DNA from: Chloroflexota bacterium
GTDB lineage: Bacteria; Chloroflexota; UBA11872; VXOZ01
Direction of reading: 5' to 3'
NCBI GenBank assembly: GCA_028874195.1
Contig: JAPPLM010000032.1
Location: 1 to 64,000, forward strand
Length of the DNA stretch: 64,000 bases
The notes under the pieces are model-generated. The model had not been told where the DNA came from and searched no databases. It saw only the letters and a list, made by a program, of their open reading frames with translations. The stretch's first letter is position 1, and the number at the start of each line of letters is the position of its first letter. Shown here in pieces: positions 1-8,232 of this stretch. A program made the translations under genes and the position numbers.

Positions 1-1
1 G

Positions 2-24
2 GCAACACCTTAGCAAAGTGTTGC
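2..24. terminator. Small hairpin at the window edge
   Basis: Arms GCAACAC (2-8) and GTGTTGC (18-24) form a 7-bp stem around a 9-base loop. No U-run follows, so it is a weak terminator candidate for whatever lies outside the window. The rest of 1-137 shows nothing else I can support. Confidence 0.25.
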
Positions 25-137
25 ACTTCGTTTGTGAGTCTAGGGAATCCATCTTGTCTTATTTAGCTTCAATGCCCTTCTAGCGAGGGTTGGAAGTGCT
101 TCTCTAGTTGTGCGAATACCCTCCGCGACCGACTTCC

Positions 138-1016
138 TTACACGCCCAAAGTTTCACGGATACACTCTCGGCTCAGGGTAGCGTCTTCTTTCACGGAACG
201 GTTGGCCGCCATGCCGTGCCCCGGTTCGATCTCCACCACAACCCAGCCGCTGTAGTCCGAATTCGTGAGCTTTCCTGCCACCGCGTGCCAGTCAATGGCA
301 CCCTCACCAATGGCCTCGACTAAGACCCCGTCAGGCCGGCAGTCCTTATAGTGCACGTAGCCAATGCGGGAGCGGAACGTATCCATGAAGTCCACGGCTC
401 CGACCGGCCCGATGACGCGCGCGGCGTTCGCGATATCGTAGGCTAGACTGATGTGCGCCGGATCCAGTTCCAATATGTGCCGCACCTCACGAAAGTCGTC
501 TTCCAACTCGGGACCGTGCGTATGATGAAAGCAATGCGCGCCATGAGCAGCGAAGAGCGCGCAGGCTTCGGCAAACACTTGGTTTTGCACATGAAGCTCC
601 TGGGGTGTCTTCGGCCCTTCCTGCTTGGCGGCTGGACTGATAAGGACATTCGGACAGCCAATTGACTCAGCGAAAGCTGCAATGACTTCTAGATTGGGCA
701 GCGTTTGCTCGCGGGCGACATCCTCGGCGTGGAAAGTGCCGCCGGTATGCAAGGCAGCGAGGTCGAGACCGTGGTCCGCAATGAGCTCGCCAACTTCCGC
801 CGGATCGGGGATCGTCGTCACGTCGCTATCGCCAGCCGGCGGCGCACCTCCGGGGCGAATTGCATTGAATCGTCCCCCCGCCAGGAAATGGTAGCCGATT
901 TCCACACCGCTGTACCCCGTTTCCGCAATCTCCCGGAGAACAGTATCGAGGTTTTCCGCGATTGGGAACTCGCGGAGCCACGCATTTGCTTGCATGCCGA
1001 TCTGGATTTCAGCCAT
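138..1016 (-). CDS. Sugar phosphate isomerase/epimerase-like TIM barrel protein
   Basis: A 292-aa protein of the AP endonuclease family 2 / xylose isomerase-like TIM barrel fold. Visible family marks are VEIGYH near the N-terminus, HHTHGPELED in the middle, LAYDIANA, YVHYKD and a C-terminal VVVEIE. The Glu, Asp, His and Glu in these blocks sit where the divalent metal ligands of IolE/IolI-type enzymes lie. The substrate is probably a sugar, inositol derivative or hydroxypyruvate-type compound, but it cannot be read from sequence. It has no signal peptide, so it should be cytosolic. The gene diverges from the sulfatase-like gene at 1312, with about 295 bases between them. Confidence 0.8.
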   Translation of the reverse strand: MAEIQIGMQANAWLREFPIAENLDTVLREIAETGYSGVEIGYHFLAGGRFNAIRPGGAPPAGDSDVTTIPDPAEVGELIADHGLDLAALHTGGTFHAEDVAREQTLPNLEVIAAFAESIGCPNVLISPAAKQEGPKTPQELHVQNQVFAEACALFAAHGAHCFHHTHGPELEDDFREVRHILELDPAHISLAYDIANAARVIGPVGAVDFMDTFRSRIGYVHYKDCRPDGVLVEAIGEGAIDWHAVAGKLTNSDYSGWVVVEIEPGHGMAANRSVKEDATLSRECIRETLGV

Positions 1017-1311
1017 CTCGATGCACCAAAGCTTTTTGCTGAAGGAGCCAGTTTACGCTCGTTTGTATTGAGTGTCCGTGTTCGTTCGTGGCAAGAGGCG
1101 GAGGGACAAACTCCCACGCCGCACTTGCACGCAATGCACATCAAAAACGGAAATGAGCTACCCGATTGAGTGTTCGATTGCCTTAGGATACCATGAATTG
1201 CGACCGACATATCCCTGAGATATGGGTGCGGACTAGCGTCCCGAATCTGCTTATGTCAACGCGTAATTGAACTCGAGAGAGTTGCTCCGGGATCAAAGAG
1301 AAAGTAAGACC

Positions 1312-2670
1312 ATGAACGTAATCCTCATCGTCTCCGACACCTTTCGCTACGACCATATTGGGGCCAACAGCAGTCTCGGCATTCGCACCCCACATCTCGA
1401 CGCCTTCGCCGCGCAGAGCGTCAGCTTCGACAACGCCTACGTCGGCTCATTCCCCACGATTCCGCATCGCACGGACTTACTCGCGGGACACTATGTCTAT
1501 CACACCCGCGGCTGGGCGCCGTTGGCGCCCGGTGAAGATACGTTGGCCACGCTGCTGGGACAGCAGGGATACGTCAATCAGATGATCGTCGACCACGTGC
1601 AGTTCTTTCGCCCGGGCATGAACTTTCACGCCGGCTTCGATGGCTGGCAAGCCGTGCGCGGACAGGCCGGCGAGCCGTATATCACCGATCCCGTGCCGGT
1701 TGAGTTGCCGTGCGCGCCGGAGAAGATCCGCATGCCCGAAGCGGCGGTACGCTATCTCAAGAACGTCTACTACCGCACGCAAGAGCGCGAGCACTTCGTG
1801 GCCCAGACCTTTGCGCAGGCTGCGGACTGGTTGGAACGCAACTACACCCACGAGAAGCTCTTCCTCTACATCGACACCTTTACACCCCATGAGCCGTGGG
1901 ACCCGCCGCAGCACTACACGGACATGTACGATCCCGGCTACGTCGGGGAGAAGATCTTCTGGCCGCGTTACGACCGCTGTGACTATCTGACAGAGCCGGA
2001 GCTGCGGCACGCCCGCGCCCTCTATGCCGGGTCGGTGTCTTTAGTGGATACATGGTTCGGCCACTTCATCGAGCGGGTCAAGCACCTGGACTTGTGGGAC
2101 GACACCATGATCGTCTTCAACGCGGACCACGGCTTCTACATTGGCGAGCACGGCTACATTGGCAAGCACACGGTGCTCGAGCCAAAGCAGGGCTGGCCGC
2201 TGTACCGCGAGGTTTCGCGCACGCCGCTCCTCGTGCACGTGCCGGGCATAGCTTCGCGACGGACCGATGCATTGGCGCAAGCGATTGACGTCATGCCAAC
2301 GGTGCTGGAGATAGCTGGCGCGTCTGTGCCAGAAGGCATTCATGGCAGATCGCTGCTGCCCGTGCTGCGCGGTGATACCGATACCCACCGGGATGCGGTC
2401 ATCAGTTCGCCGCTGCTTCCCACGGAGGAAGATCGGTTAGTCTATAGCACGGTAAACGACGGCGGATGGACACTCATGGATCCCGGCAAGCGCGGCCTGG
2501 AAGCTGCCGAACTCTACAACCTGGCTACTGATCCGGGCGAAGAAGAAAATGTGATTGCCGATCACCCGGAAGTCGCCCAGCGGCTGCACGAGCGGTACAT
2601 GAAAGATCTCAAAGGGCTCGGAACCGAGACTTCGCGGGCAGACCTGCGCCGTTGGCCGAGTGATCGCTAA
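1312..2670 (+). CDS. Sulfatase-like hydrolase with threonine at the nucleophile position
   Basis: A 452-aa alkaline phosphatase/sulfatase-fold protein. I prefer the ATG at 1312 over an upstream TTG at 1267, because the family N-terminus NVILIVSDTFRYDHIG begins directly there and a purine-rich GAGAAAG lies upstream. Asp9 is the expected first metal ligand and FNADHG...GEHG...GKH the C-terminal metal/substrate block. The sulfatase signature C/S-x-P-S-R-x-x-L-L-T-G reads T49-I-P-H-R-T-D-L-L-A-G. A Cys or Ser that could become formylglycine is therefore absent. Activity may be phosphodiesterase or phosphohydrolase-like rather than sulfatase. No signal peptide is seen. It converges on serS. Confidence 0.8.
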   Translation: MNVILIVSDTFRYDHIGANSSLGIRTPHLDAFAAQSVSFDNAYVGSFPTIPHRTDLLAGHYVYHTRGWAPLAPGEDTLATLLGQQGYVNQMIVDHVQFFRPGMNFHAGFDGWQAVRGQAGEPYITDPVPVELPCAPEKIRMPEAAVRYLKNVYYRTQEREHFVAQTFAQAADWLERNYTHEKLFLYIDTFTPHEPWDPPQHYTDMYDPGYVGEKIFWPRYDRCDYLTEPELRHARALYAGSVSLVDTWFGHFIERVKHLDLWDDTMIVFNADHGFYIGEHGYIGKHTVLEPKQGWPLYREVSRTPLLVHVPGIASRRTDALAQAIDVMPTVLEIAGASVPEGIHGRSLLPVLRGDTDTHRDAVISSPLLPTEEDRLVYSTVNDGGWTLMDPGKRGLEAAELYNLATDPGEEENVIADHPEVAQRLHERYMKDLKGLGTETSRADLRRWPSDR

Positions 2671-2691
2671 ACAAGGAAAAGAGAAGATGGA

Positions 2692-2709
2692 TTCCCGCTT
2701 TCGCGGGAA
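2692..2709. terminator. Hairpin between convergent genes, part of a dispersed repeat
   Basis: TTCCCGC (2692-2698) and GCGGGAA (2703-2709) make a perfect 7-bp stem with loop TTTC. It lies between the 3' ends of the sulfatase-like gene and serS and could end transcription from both sides. The surrounding words (ATGGATTCCCG, CGGGAACGACGG) resemble the repeat at 18873-18920, so it may be a mobile intergenic repeat that doubles as a terminator. Confidence 0.45.
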
Positions 2710-2749
2710 CGACGGTTGCGGAATTGCGCGGCAATGACGCGGCCCAGGC

Positions 2750-4033
2750 TTAGCTGGGAGGCGAGAGCCGCTCCATGCCGCCGAGGTAGGGCCGCAGGAC
2801 TGCGGGGATGATCACGCTGCCGTCGGCCTGCTGGTTGTTTTCCAGCACGGCGGCGTAGAGGCGGGCCGAAAAGGCCAAGCCGGAGCCGTTGAGGGTGTGG
2901 ACGAATTCCGGCCGTGCTTGGGGGCTTGGGCGGTAGCGCACGTTTATGCGCCGGGCTTGAAAATCCTCAAAGTTCGAGCACGAAGAGACTTCCTGCCACT
3001 TCTCTATGGCGGGGCACCAAACTTCCAGGTCGTAGCATTTCGTGGCGGCAAAACCGAGCTCGCCGCCGCAAAGTTCCACCACGCGGTACGGCAGTTCGAG
3101 CTGCTGCAAGACCTCTTCCGCATCTTCGCGGAGCGACTCTAGTTCATCGTACGAAGTCTCCGGCGCGACAAACTTAACCATCTCCACTTTTTCAAACTGA
3201 TGCAGGCGCAGCAGACCGCGCGTGTCCTTGCCCGCAGCGCCGGCCTCGCGGCGGAAGCAGGGCGTGTAGGCTGTGTACTTGATTGGCAGTTGGTCGGCGT
3301 CCAGTATTTCATCCTTGTGGATGTTCGTTACCGGCACCTCGGCGGTAGGCGCCAAGAAGAGATCGTCGGGGTCCGTGCGGTACATGTCTTCCTCAAACTT
3401 GGGAAGCTGTCCCGTGCCCGTAATCACCTCGCGTCGCACGACGAACGGCGGCCAGACTTCCCGATATCCATGCTGCTGCACGTGCAAGTCGAGCATCCAG
3501 CTTCCCAATGCGCGCAAGAGCCGCGAGCCGTCACCCTTGAAAAGCGGGAACTGCGCGCCCGCGATCTTTGCGCCCCGGGGAAAATCGAGGATGTCCAGAG
3601 CCGCGCCGATGTCCCAGTGGGCCTGTGGTTCAAAACCGAATTGCGGCTGTTCACCCCAGGTTGCATGAATGTGATTCTCCTCTTCCGTGGTACCCCCCGG
3701 AACGCTGGCGTGCGGGACGTTCGGTAGCTCCAGGATTGCTGCCGCAATGCGCTGCTCAATCTCCGCCACTGTGCCATCGAGTTCTTTGATCCGCTGGCCA
3801 ACCGCGCGCATCTGCTCTCGCAAGGCCGTCATCGCCTCTTTGTCCTTGGCCGCGCCAATTGTCTTGGAGGTACGATTGCGCTCCGCCTTTAGCGCTTCGC
3901 TCTCCTGAAGCAGCGCCCGGCGCTCGCTATCCCACGCCACGAGTTGATCGATGACGGTAGAATCTTCGCCGCGCCGCTCAAGACCGGCCTTCACTGCCTC
4001 AGTTTGCTCGCGGATCCGGCGTATGTTGAGCAT
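2750..4033 (-). CDS. serS: Seryl-tRNA synthetase
   Basis: Charges tRNA-Ser with serine in the cytosol. The 427-aa length is usual for bacterial SerRS. Residues about 25-105 form the charged, Glu/Arg/Lys-rich helical arm that contacts the long variable arm of tRNA-Ser. The class II core follows, with motif 2 around FRREAGAAGKDTRGLLRLHQF and motif 3 at LNGSGLAFSARLYAAVLEN. Its ATG (4031-4033) overlaps the lysS stop codon by one base (TAATG), which implies translational coupling as the last gene of greA-lysS-serS. Downstream is the convergent sulfatase-like gene, with a hairpin between them. Confidence 0.96.
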   Translation of the reverse strand: MLNIRRIREQTEAVKAGLERRGEDSTVIDQLVAWDSERRALLQESEALKAERNRTSKTIGAAKDKEAMTALREQMRAVGQRIKELDGTVAEIEQRIAAAILELPNVPHASVPGGTTEEENHIHATWGEQPQFGFEPQAHWDIGAALDILDFPRGAKIAGAQFPLFKGDGSRLLRALGSWMLDLHVQQHGYREVWPPFVVRREVITGTGQLPKFEEDMYRTDPDDLFLAPTAEVPVTNIHKDEILDADQLPIKYTAYTPCFRREAGAAGKDTRGLLRLHQFEKVEMVKFVAPETSYDELESLREDAEEVLQQLELPYRVVELCGGELGFAATKCYDLEVWCPAIEKWQEVSSCSNFEDFQARRINVRYRPSPQARPEFVHTLNGSGLAFSARLYAAVLENNQQADGSVIIPAVLRPYLGGMERLSPPS

Positions 4034-5493
4034 TATTCGGTCTCCCGAGTGCGCACAGGCGGAAAGAGGATCACGTCACGTATCGAGGCGCTGTTGGTAA
4101 AGAGCATGGCCATGCGGTCAATCCCAATGCCTATGCCGCCGGTCGGCGGCATGCCGTATTCCAATGCCAATAAGAAGTCCTCGTCGAGCGGCTGCGCCTC
4201 TTCATCACCGGCGGCGCGCTCTTTCACTTGCTCTTCAAAGCGCTCACGCTGGTCCAGCGGGTCGTTCAACTCGCTAAAGGCGTTGGCGATCTCCAGCCCC
4301 CCCACAAACGCCTCGAACCGCTCGACGAGCCGGGGATCGTCCTCCCGGCGTTTCGCCAGCGGCGATAGCGCCACGGGGTAATCAAGGAGCAGGGTCGGCT
4401 GCACAAGCTTTGGCTCCACGCACTCCGCCAGTAGTTCATCCACCAGTGTAGCCCACGTGACGCGTTCCGGCACGCCAATTCCTTGGGCTTGCACCTGCGT
4501 TAGCAAGGCGTCGGTTTCAGGATGCGCATAGATGTCGATGCCGGTAGCGGATTCGATGGCCTCGTGCAGTCGTATCCGCTGCCACGGCGGCGTGAAATTG
4601 AGCACGTTATCGCCGTAGGGAACCTCCGGCGAGCCGTGGACGGCAAGGGCCACTTCATAGTAAAGCTGCTCAAGCAGGGCCATCATGTCCGCGTAGTCGG
4701 CATACGCTTGGTACGCCTCCAGCATGGTGAATTCGGGATTGTGATCGCGGTCCATGCCCTCGTTGCGAAAGGTGCGGCCAATTTCGTAGACCCGTTCAAA
4801 ACCGCCGATCAGGCAGCGCTTGAGGTAGAGTTCCGTGGCGATCCGCAGGTAGAAGTCCTGGTCGAGCGCGTTATGGTGGGTCACAAAGGGCCGGGCAAAC
4901 GCGCCGCCGTAGAGCGGCTGGAGCACCGGTGTCTCTACTTCCATAAAATCACGGGCATCGAAGTACGTCCGCACTTCGCGCACCACGCGACTGCGCACCG
5001 TAAAGGCCTGGCGTACCTCCGGATTGGCCGCCATGTCCAAGTAGCGGCGGCGCAGGCGGGTCTCCGTGTCGCGTAAGCCGTGGTACTTCTCCGGCGGGTT
5101 TTGCAGCGCTTTGGCCAGCATCTCGATGCGCCGGACTTCCAGGGTCTCTTCGCCGGTGCGGGTACGGAACAAGACACCTTCGGCGCCAATGATGTCACCA
5201 AGATCGTAGAGGTCTACAACAGTCGCATACGTGTCTTCGCCAAGAATGTTGAGGCGCAGATAGAGCTGAATACGACCTGAAGCATCTTCGATGTGGGCGA
5301 ACGCCGCCTTGCCCATTTTGCGGATGGTAAGGATGCGTCCGGCGAGGCGGACGGTCTCTTGGGCAGTGGAAAGTTCCTCGAAGCGGTCGAGGGCCGCTTG
5401 CGCGGTATGGGTGCGTTCAAAACGCAGGGGATAGGGCTCAATGCCCTTTGCGCGCAAGGCTTCAAGCTTGCGGAGGCGGAAATCTTCTGGCAT
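4033..5493 (-). CDS. lysS: Lysyl-tRNA synthetase, class II
   Basis: Charges tRNA-Lys. At 486 aa it has the usual LysS layout: an N-terminal OB-fold anticodon domain (about residues 45-140, with VRLAGRILTIRKMGKAAFAHI), then the class II catalytic core. Motif 2 reads FRNEGMDRDHNPEFTMLE and motif 3 GMPPTGGIGIGIDRMAML. The gene lies 66 bases after greA and shares one base with the serS start, so the three are likely cotranscribed. greA next to lysS is a common bacterial arrangement. Nothing in the sequence looks unusual. Confidence 0.96.
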   Translation of the reverse strand: MPEDFRLRKLEALRAKGIEPYPLRFERTHTAQAALDRFEELSTAQETVRLAGRILTIRKMGKAAFAHIEDASGRIQLYLRLNILGEDTYATVVDLYDLGDIIGAEGVLFRTRTGEETLEVRRIEMLAKALQNPPEKYHGLRDTETRLRRRYLDMAANPEVRQAFTVRSRVVREVRTYFDARDFMEVETPVLQPLYGGAFARPFVTHHNALDQDFYLRIATELYLKRCLIGGFERVYEIGRTFRNEGMDRDHNPEFTMLEAYQAYADYADMMALLEQLYYEVALAVHGSPEVPYGDNVLNFTPPWQRIRLHEAIESATGIDIYAHPETDALLTQVQAQGIGVPERVTWATLVDELLAECVEPKLVQPTLLLDYPVALSPLAKRREDDPRLVERFEAFVGGLEIANAFSELNDPLDQRERFEEQVKERAAGDEEAQPLDEDFLLALEYGMPPTGGIGIGIDRMAMLFTNSASIRDVILFPPVRTRETE

Positions 5494-5559
5494 CTTGCGT
5501 GAGCGATCTGCGTTTTTGACGAAGTCAGACGACCTTGACGTAGTCAGACGATTCCGTAG

Positions 5560-6024
5560 CTAATTCACCTCTTGAATTGTGTACGTCAGCGTGCCGGCGG
5601 GAACTTCAACGGTCACCTGCTCACCGACGCGGTGCCCCATGAGGGCCTGGCCCACGGGGCTTTCGTTGGAAATGCGGTTTTCCAGGGGATCGGCTTCCGG
5701 CGCGCCCACGATAGTAAACGTCTCACTATTGCCGTCATCGTCGGTGACGATAACCGTTGCGCCCAAGTCAACCTCAGTGCTGGCGTGGTGTTCGGACACC
5801 ACCGCATCGCGGAGAATGTGCTCGATCTCGATGATGCGGCCTTCAACGAAGGCTTGCTCTTGTTTGGCCTCGTTGTACTCGCCCATGTCGGAGAGATCCC
5901 CGCCGAATTCCATGGCCTCATGGATCCGCCGCACGATCTCAGGACGCCGCACGGATTTGAGTTCTTCGAGTTCTTGCAGCAGATTGTCTCTGCCCTGAGG
6001 CGTCAGCATATGCTGCTCCGCCAT
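5560..6024 (-). CDS. greA: Transcription elongation factor GreA
   Basis: GreA rescues backtracked RNA polymerase by stimulating transcript cleavage. At 154 aa it has the full two-domain form. The N-terminal coiled coil (residues 1-75) ends its helical hairpin at GDLSDMGEYNEAKQEQAF, where the acidic tip DLSDMGEY sits. The C-terminal FKBP-like domain ends with NRISNESPVGQALMGHRVGEQVTV. The start is supported by a strong ribosome binding site, AGGAGGATG, just upstream of the ATG at 6024. It is the first gene of greA-lysS-serS. Confidence 0.96.
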   Translation of the reverse strand: MAEQHMLTPQGRDNLLQELEELKSVRRPEIVRRIHEAMEFGGDLSDMGEYNEAKQEQAFVEGRIIEIEHILRDAVVSEHHASTEVDLGATVIVTDDDGNSETFTIVGAPEADPLENRISNESPVGQALMGHRVGEQVTVEVPAGTLTYTIQEVN

Positions 6025-6093
6025 GCCCGCATCCTCCTATAAAAGAATATGACGGAAAAGAGACCCCCAACTGGTCACTCTTTTCCAGTCACC

Positions 6094-6131
6094 ATTATAG
6101 TAGCAGGTTTTATTGCCGCCGGTCAACGGTT
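6094..6131 (-). promoter_or_regulatory. Candidate greA operon promoter
   Basis: On the minus strand a perfect TATAAT (6094-6099) lies about 70 bases upstream of greA. A TTGACC word occurs further upstream, but the spacing of about 21 bases is longer than the usual 16-18. The -10 call is therefore better supported than the -35. The remaining sequence between greA and the tRNA shows no gene. Confidence 0.4.
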
Positions 6132-6299
6132 GGATAGCACACGGGATTGTGCTGCGAGCCAGCACCGCAGGACGGGCCTGGCGCATCTCATATCACCGCA
6201 ATGGCCCATCGCAGAAGGGGCAGCTATCCGTAAGGCCTATCCGTGAGTCTCACTGGCAGCGGCCCACTGCAAGAAGAGCTTGGCATGAGAAGAAGGGGG

Positions 6300-6372
6300 C
6301 GCCCCCAGCGGGAATCGAACCCGCGTTACAGGCTTGAAAGGCCTGCGTCCTGGGCCACTAGACGATGGGGGC
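6300..6372 (-). tRNA. tRNA-Glu (anticodon TTC)
   Basis: Read on the minus strand from 6372, this folds as a standard cloverleaf. The acceptor stem is GCCCCCA/TGGGGGC, and the D-arm begins TCGTCTAGTGG as in bacterial tRNA-Glu. The anticodon stem CAGGC/GCCTG encloses loop CTTTCAA, giving anticodon TTC. The T-arm is GCGGGTTCGATTCCCGC. The discriminator is G (6300). The genomic sequence continues CCCCC, so the 3' CCA is not encoded and must be added after transcription. Confidence 0.96.
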
Positions 6373-6396
6373 AAGAGAGGTCTGCTTCACTCTCTC

Positions 6397-6425
6397 AGTA
6401 TACCGTAAAACGGCGCTTCTGCGAA
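6397..6425 (-). promoter_or_regulatory. Candidate tRNA-Glu promoter
   Basis: On the minus strand TATACT (6397-6402) is preceded, after a 17-base spacer, by TTCGCA (6420-6425). This would place the start about 18 bases ahead of the mature tRNA 5' end. The -10 is good and the -35 only partial. Confidence 0.4.
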
Positions 6426-6472
6426 GATGTGAAATCTCTACTCCCAAGGCCAATCGAACTAAGTTAATACGG

Positions 6473-6501
6473 TTGACAAAGGCCAAGATGGAGAATATAC
6501 T
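6473..6501 (+). promoter_or_regulatory. Near-consensus sigma-70-type promoter of the binding protein gene
   Basis: TTGACA (6473-6478), a 17-base spacer and TATACT (6496-6501) match the housekeeping promoter consensus in 11 of 12 positions. The binding-protein gene starts at 6539 with AAGGAG at 6527-6532, so the leader is about 30 bases. This is the strongest promoter I can see in the window and predicts high, weakly regulated expression. Confidence 0.75.
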
Positions 6502-6538
6502 GTTGTCAATATCGTGAACGGCAGCCAAGGAGAGGAAA

Positions 6539-7933
6539 ATGGACTTCCTACGGCAGTTTTCCCGTCGATCCATTTTGGCCGGGATGGCAAGTCTTGGCGT
6601 TGGAGGCGTAACCCTCGCCGCCTGCGGTCAGGTGCCCGCCGCACCAATGGAAGCGCCGCAAGCGGAAGAAAAGCCGCAGGCGGAAGCGAAAGAGGCTCCT
6701 AAGGAAATGGAGTCTAAGGTCATCAAGTACATGCACTACACCACGCAGCAGCAGGTGTGGGATGACACGTACGGCGGGGTCATCAGCCGCTATGAAGAGC
6801 GCAACCCGGACATTAAGGTGGAGCTTGACCTCGTTTCTGGCGGGCTGACGAACTTGTCGGAAAAGGCGGTATCGACGCACGCGGCAGGGATAACATACGA
6901 CATGTACTATGGCTGGTTCGGCTATATCAGCCAGTTCGCCACTGCCGAGATCATCCAGCCGCTCGATGCTCTCGTCGCGAAGGATGCCGCGTTCGATCTC
7001 TCCGAGTACTACGACTTTGCCTTGGAGAAGATCAACGGCAGGCTGTACGGCATCGCCTGGTTCATGGGCGCGCGCACCATCTGGTATAACGCCGACCTCA
7101 TGACGAACGCGGGTGTCGATTCGCCGAGCAAGTTGGATGCCGAAGGGAAGTTCACCTGGGACGCGCTGGCGGAGCTTTCTACAAAACTGACCACCCATGA
7201 GGGCGCTAATGTTTCCCAGTGGGGACTTTACTTTGGTGGCAATCGCCCCGACCGCATTCTCATTGCGCTCAAGTCATGGGGAGCGGACTGGTGGAACGAA
7301 GCGTTTAGCGGCGCGGCAATTAACTCGGCAGCCTCCGTGGACGCAGTGCAAGCTGTGCTTGATCTTGTCGTTAAGCATCAGGTACACCCTCCGCAAAATC
7401 GCAAAGAGTCCGACGTGGCGCCTTCTTTCAATGAGCAGAAACTCGCCATGGTCCTCAACGGCCCCTGGTACACGCGGTCGATCAACCAACAGATCTACGA
7501 GGGAGAAACGCCGTTTAATGTCGAGCTGGCTTCAGTGCCAGTCGGCCCGGGCGGACGCGGGACACCTATGCTCCTCAACGCATTCTGGATCGCGAGCACC
7601 TCGCCTGACCCCGATACAACCTGGGACTTCTACAAGTATCTGATTAGCGAGGAAGTGCAGCCGGATTGGGCAAACTTGGGCGGCGGCCGCTTCCCGGCTA
7701 ACCGTACGTACGCGCCGGTAGTGCAATATCCTTTCGAGAGTATAGAGACGTACCAAGCCATAGCCGAGGTCGGGATCCCCTTACGCCAGGTGGTCAAGCA
7801 GTCTGACGTCAACGGCGCGTGGGGCGAACTTTGGGGCCAGATGGAAGAAGGGCAGAAGACTGTTGCGGAGTCTTTGGCCGAAATTCACCAAGTCGCCGAC
7901 AACGCGCTGCAAGAGGGTGGCTGCATCTGCTAA
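6539..7933 (+). CDS. ABC transporter substrate-binding lipoprotein, family 1 type
   Basis: A 464-aa extracellular solute-binding protein of the sugar-binding (MalE-like) kind. The N-terminus holds a twin-arginine motif (SRRSILAG, Arg9-Arg10), a hydrophobic stretch and a lipobox LAAC with lipidated Cys29. A Pro/Glu/Lys/Ala-rich linker follows to about residue 58. The protein should be exported folded by Tat and anchored outside the membrane. The mature domain shows typical features (WYNADLMTNAG, MVLNGPWYTRS, RGTPMLLNAFWI). No permease or ATPase gene lies beside it, so its partners must be elsewhere. The ligand is probably a sugar or polyol, but this is not determined. Confidence 0.88.
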   Translation: MDFLRQFSRRSILAGMASLGVGGVTLAACGQVPAAPMEAPQAEEKPQAEAKEAPKEMESKVIKYMHYTTQQQVWDDTYGGVISRYEERNPDIKVELDLVSGGLTNLSEKAVSTHAAGITYDMYYGWFGYISQFATAEIIQPLDALVAKDAAFDLSEYYDFALEKINGRLYGIAWFMGARTIWYNADLMTNAGVDSPSKLDAEGKFTWDALAELSTKLTTHEGANVSQWGLYFGGNRPDRILIALKSWGADWWNEAFSGAAINSAASVDAVQAVLDLVVKHQVHPPQNRKESDVAPSFNEQKLAMVLNGPWYTRSINQQIYEGETPFNVELASVPVGPGGRGTPMLLNAFWIASTSPDPDTTWDFYKYLISEEVQPDWANLGGGRFPANRTYAPVVQYPFESIETYQAIAEVGIPLRQVVKQSDVNGAWGELWGQMEEGQKTVAESLAEIHQVADNALQEGGCIC

Positions 7934-7961
7934 GCTGCCGTCAAGTACAACGACTATGAGT

Positions 7962-8000
7962 GTAGTGACGGGCACCGCGAGATTTGGTGCCTGTCACTAC
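7962..8000. terminator. Long 15-bp hairpin after the binding protein gene
   Basis: Arms 7962-7976 and 7986-8000 pair over 15 positions with a single G-U type exception, around a 9-base loop (GCGAGATTT). It begins 29 bases after the stop of the binding-protein gene. No U-run follows, so it may protect the mRNA 3' end or belong to a repeat as well as stop transcription. Confidence 0.6.
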
Positions 8001-8043
8001 TATGCATTGAAGCGATCTCATAGTCGGGCTCGCCATATTGATT

Positions 8044-8169
8044 CGTGCTTCGACAAGCTCAGCACGAACGGTTGAGTAGGACAACTGGCAGTTGAGTAGG
8101 GAATTTGCCGGTTGAGTAAGACATTTGCACGGAATCCAAACCGTTCGCCCTGAGCCTGTCGAAGGGCAG
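8044..8169. repeat. Inverted pair of dispersed repeats enclosing a 20-base tandem repeat
   Basis: Left element 8049-8071 (TTCGACAAGCTCAGCACGAAC) and right element 8141-8165 (CCGTTCGCCCTGAGCCTGTC) are inverted copies of the same word. Between them, 8071-8130 is three head-to-tail 20-base units, all beginning GTTGAGTA, at 8071, 8091 and 8111. The arrangement is non-coding and lies between the binding-protein gene and the aminotransferase gene. Confidence 0.75.
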
Positions 8170-8232
8170 ACTTATCAGCAGCGGTGTATCTAATGCATCT
8201 AAGTGATTACTTCTAGATAAGGAGCATCAGCC

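Noticed and set aside
6243-6467. Short plus-strand frame across the tRNA
   Set aside because: Its product contains RESNPRYRLERPASWATRRWG, a known artefact of translating the antisense of tRNA-Glu.
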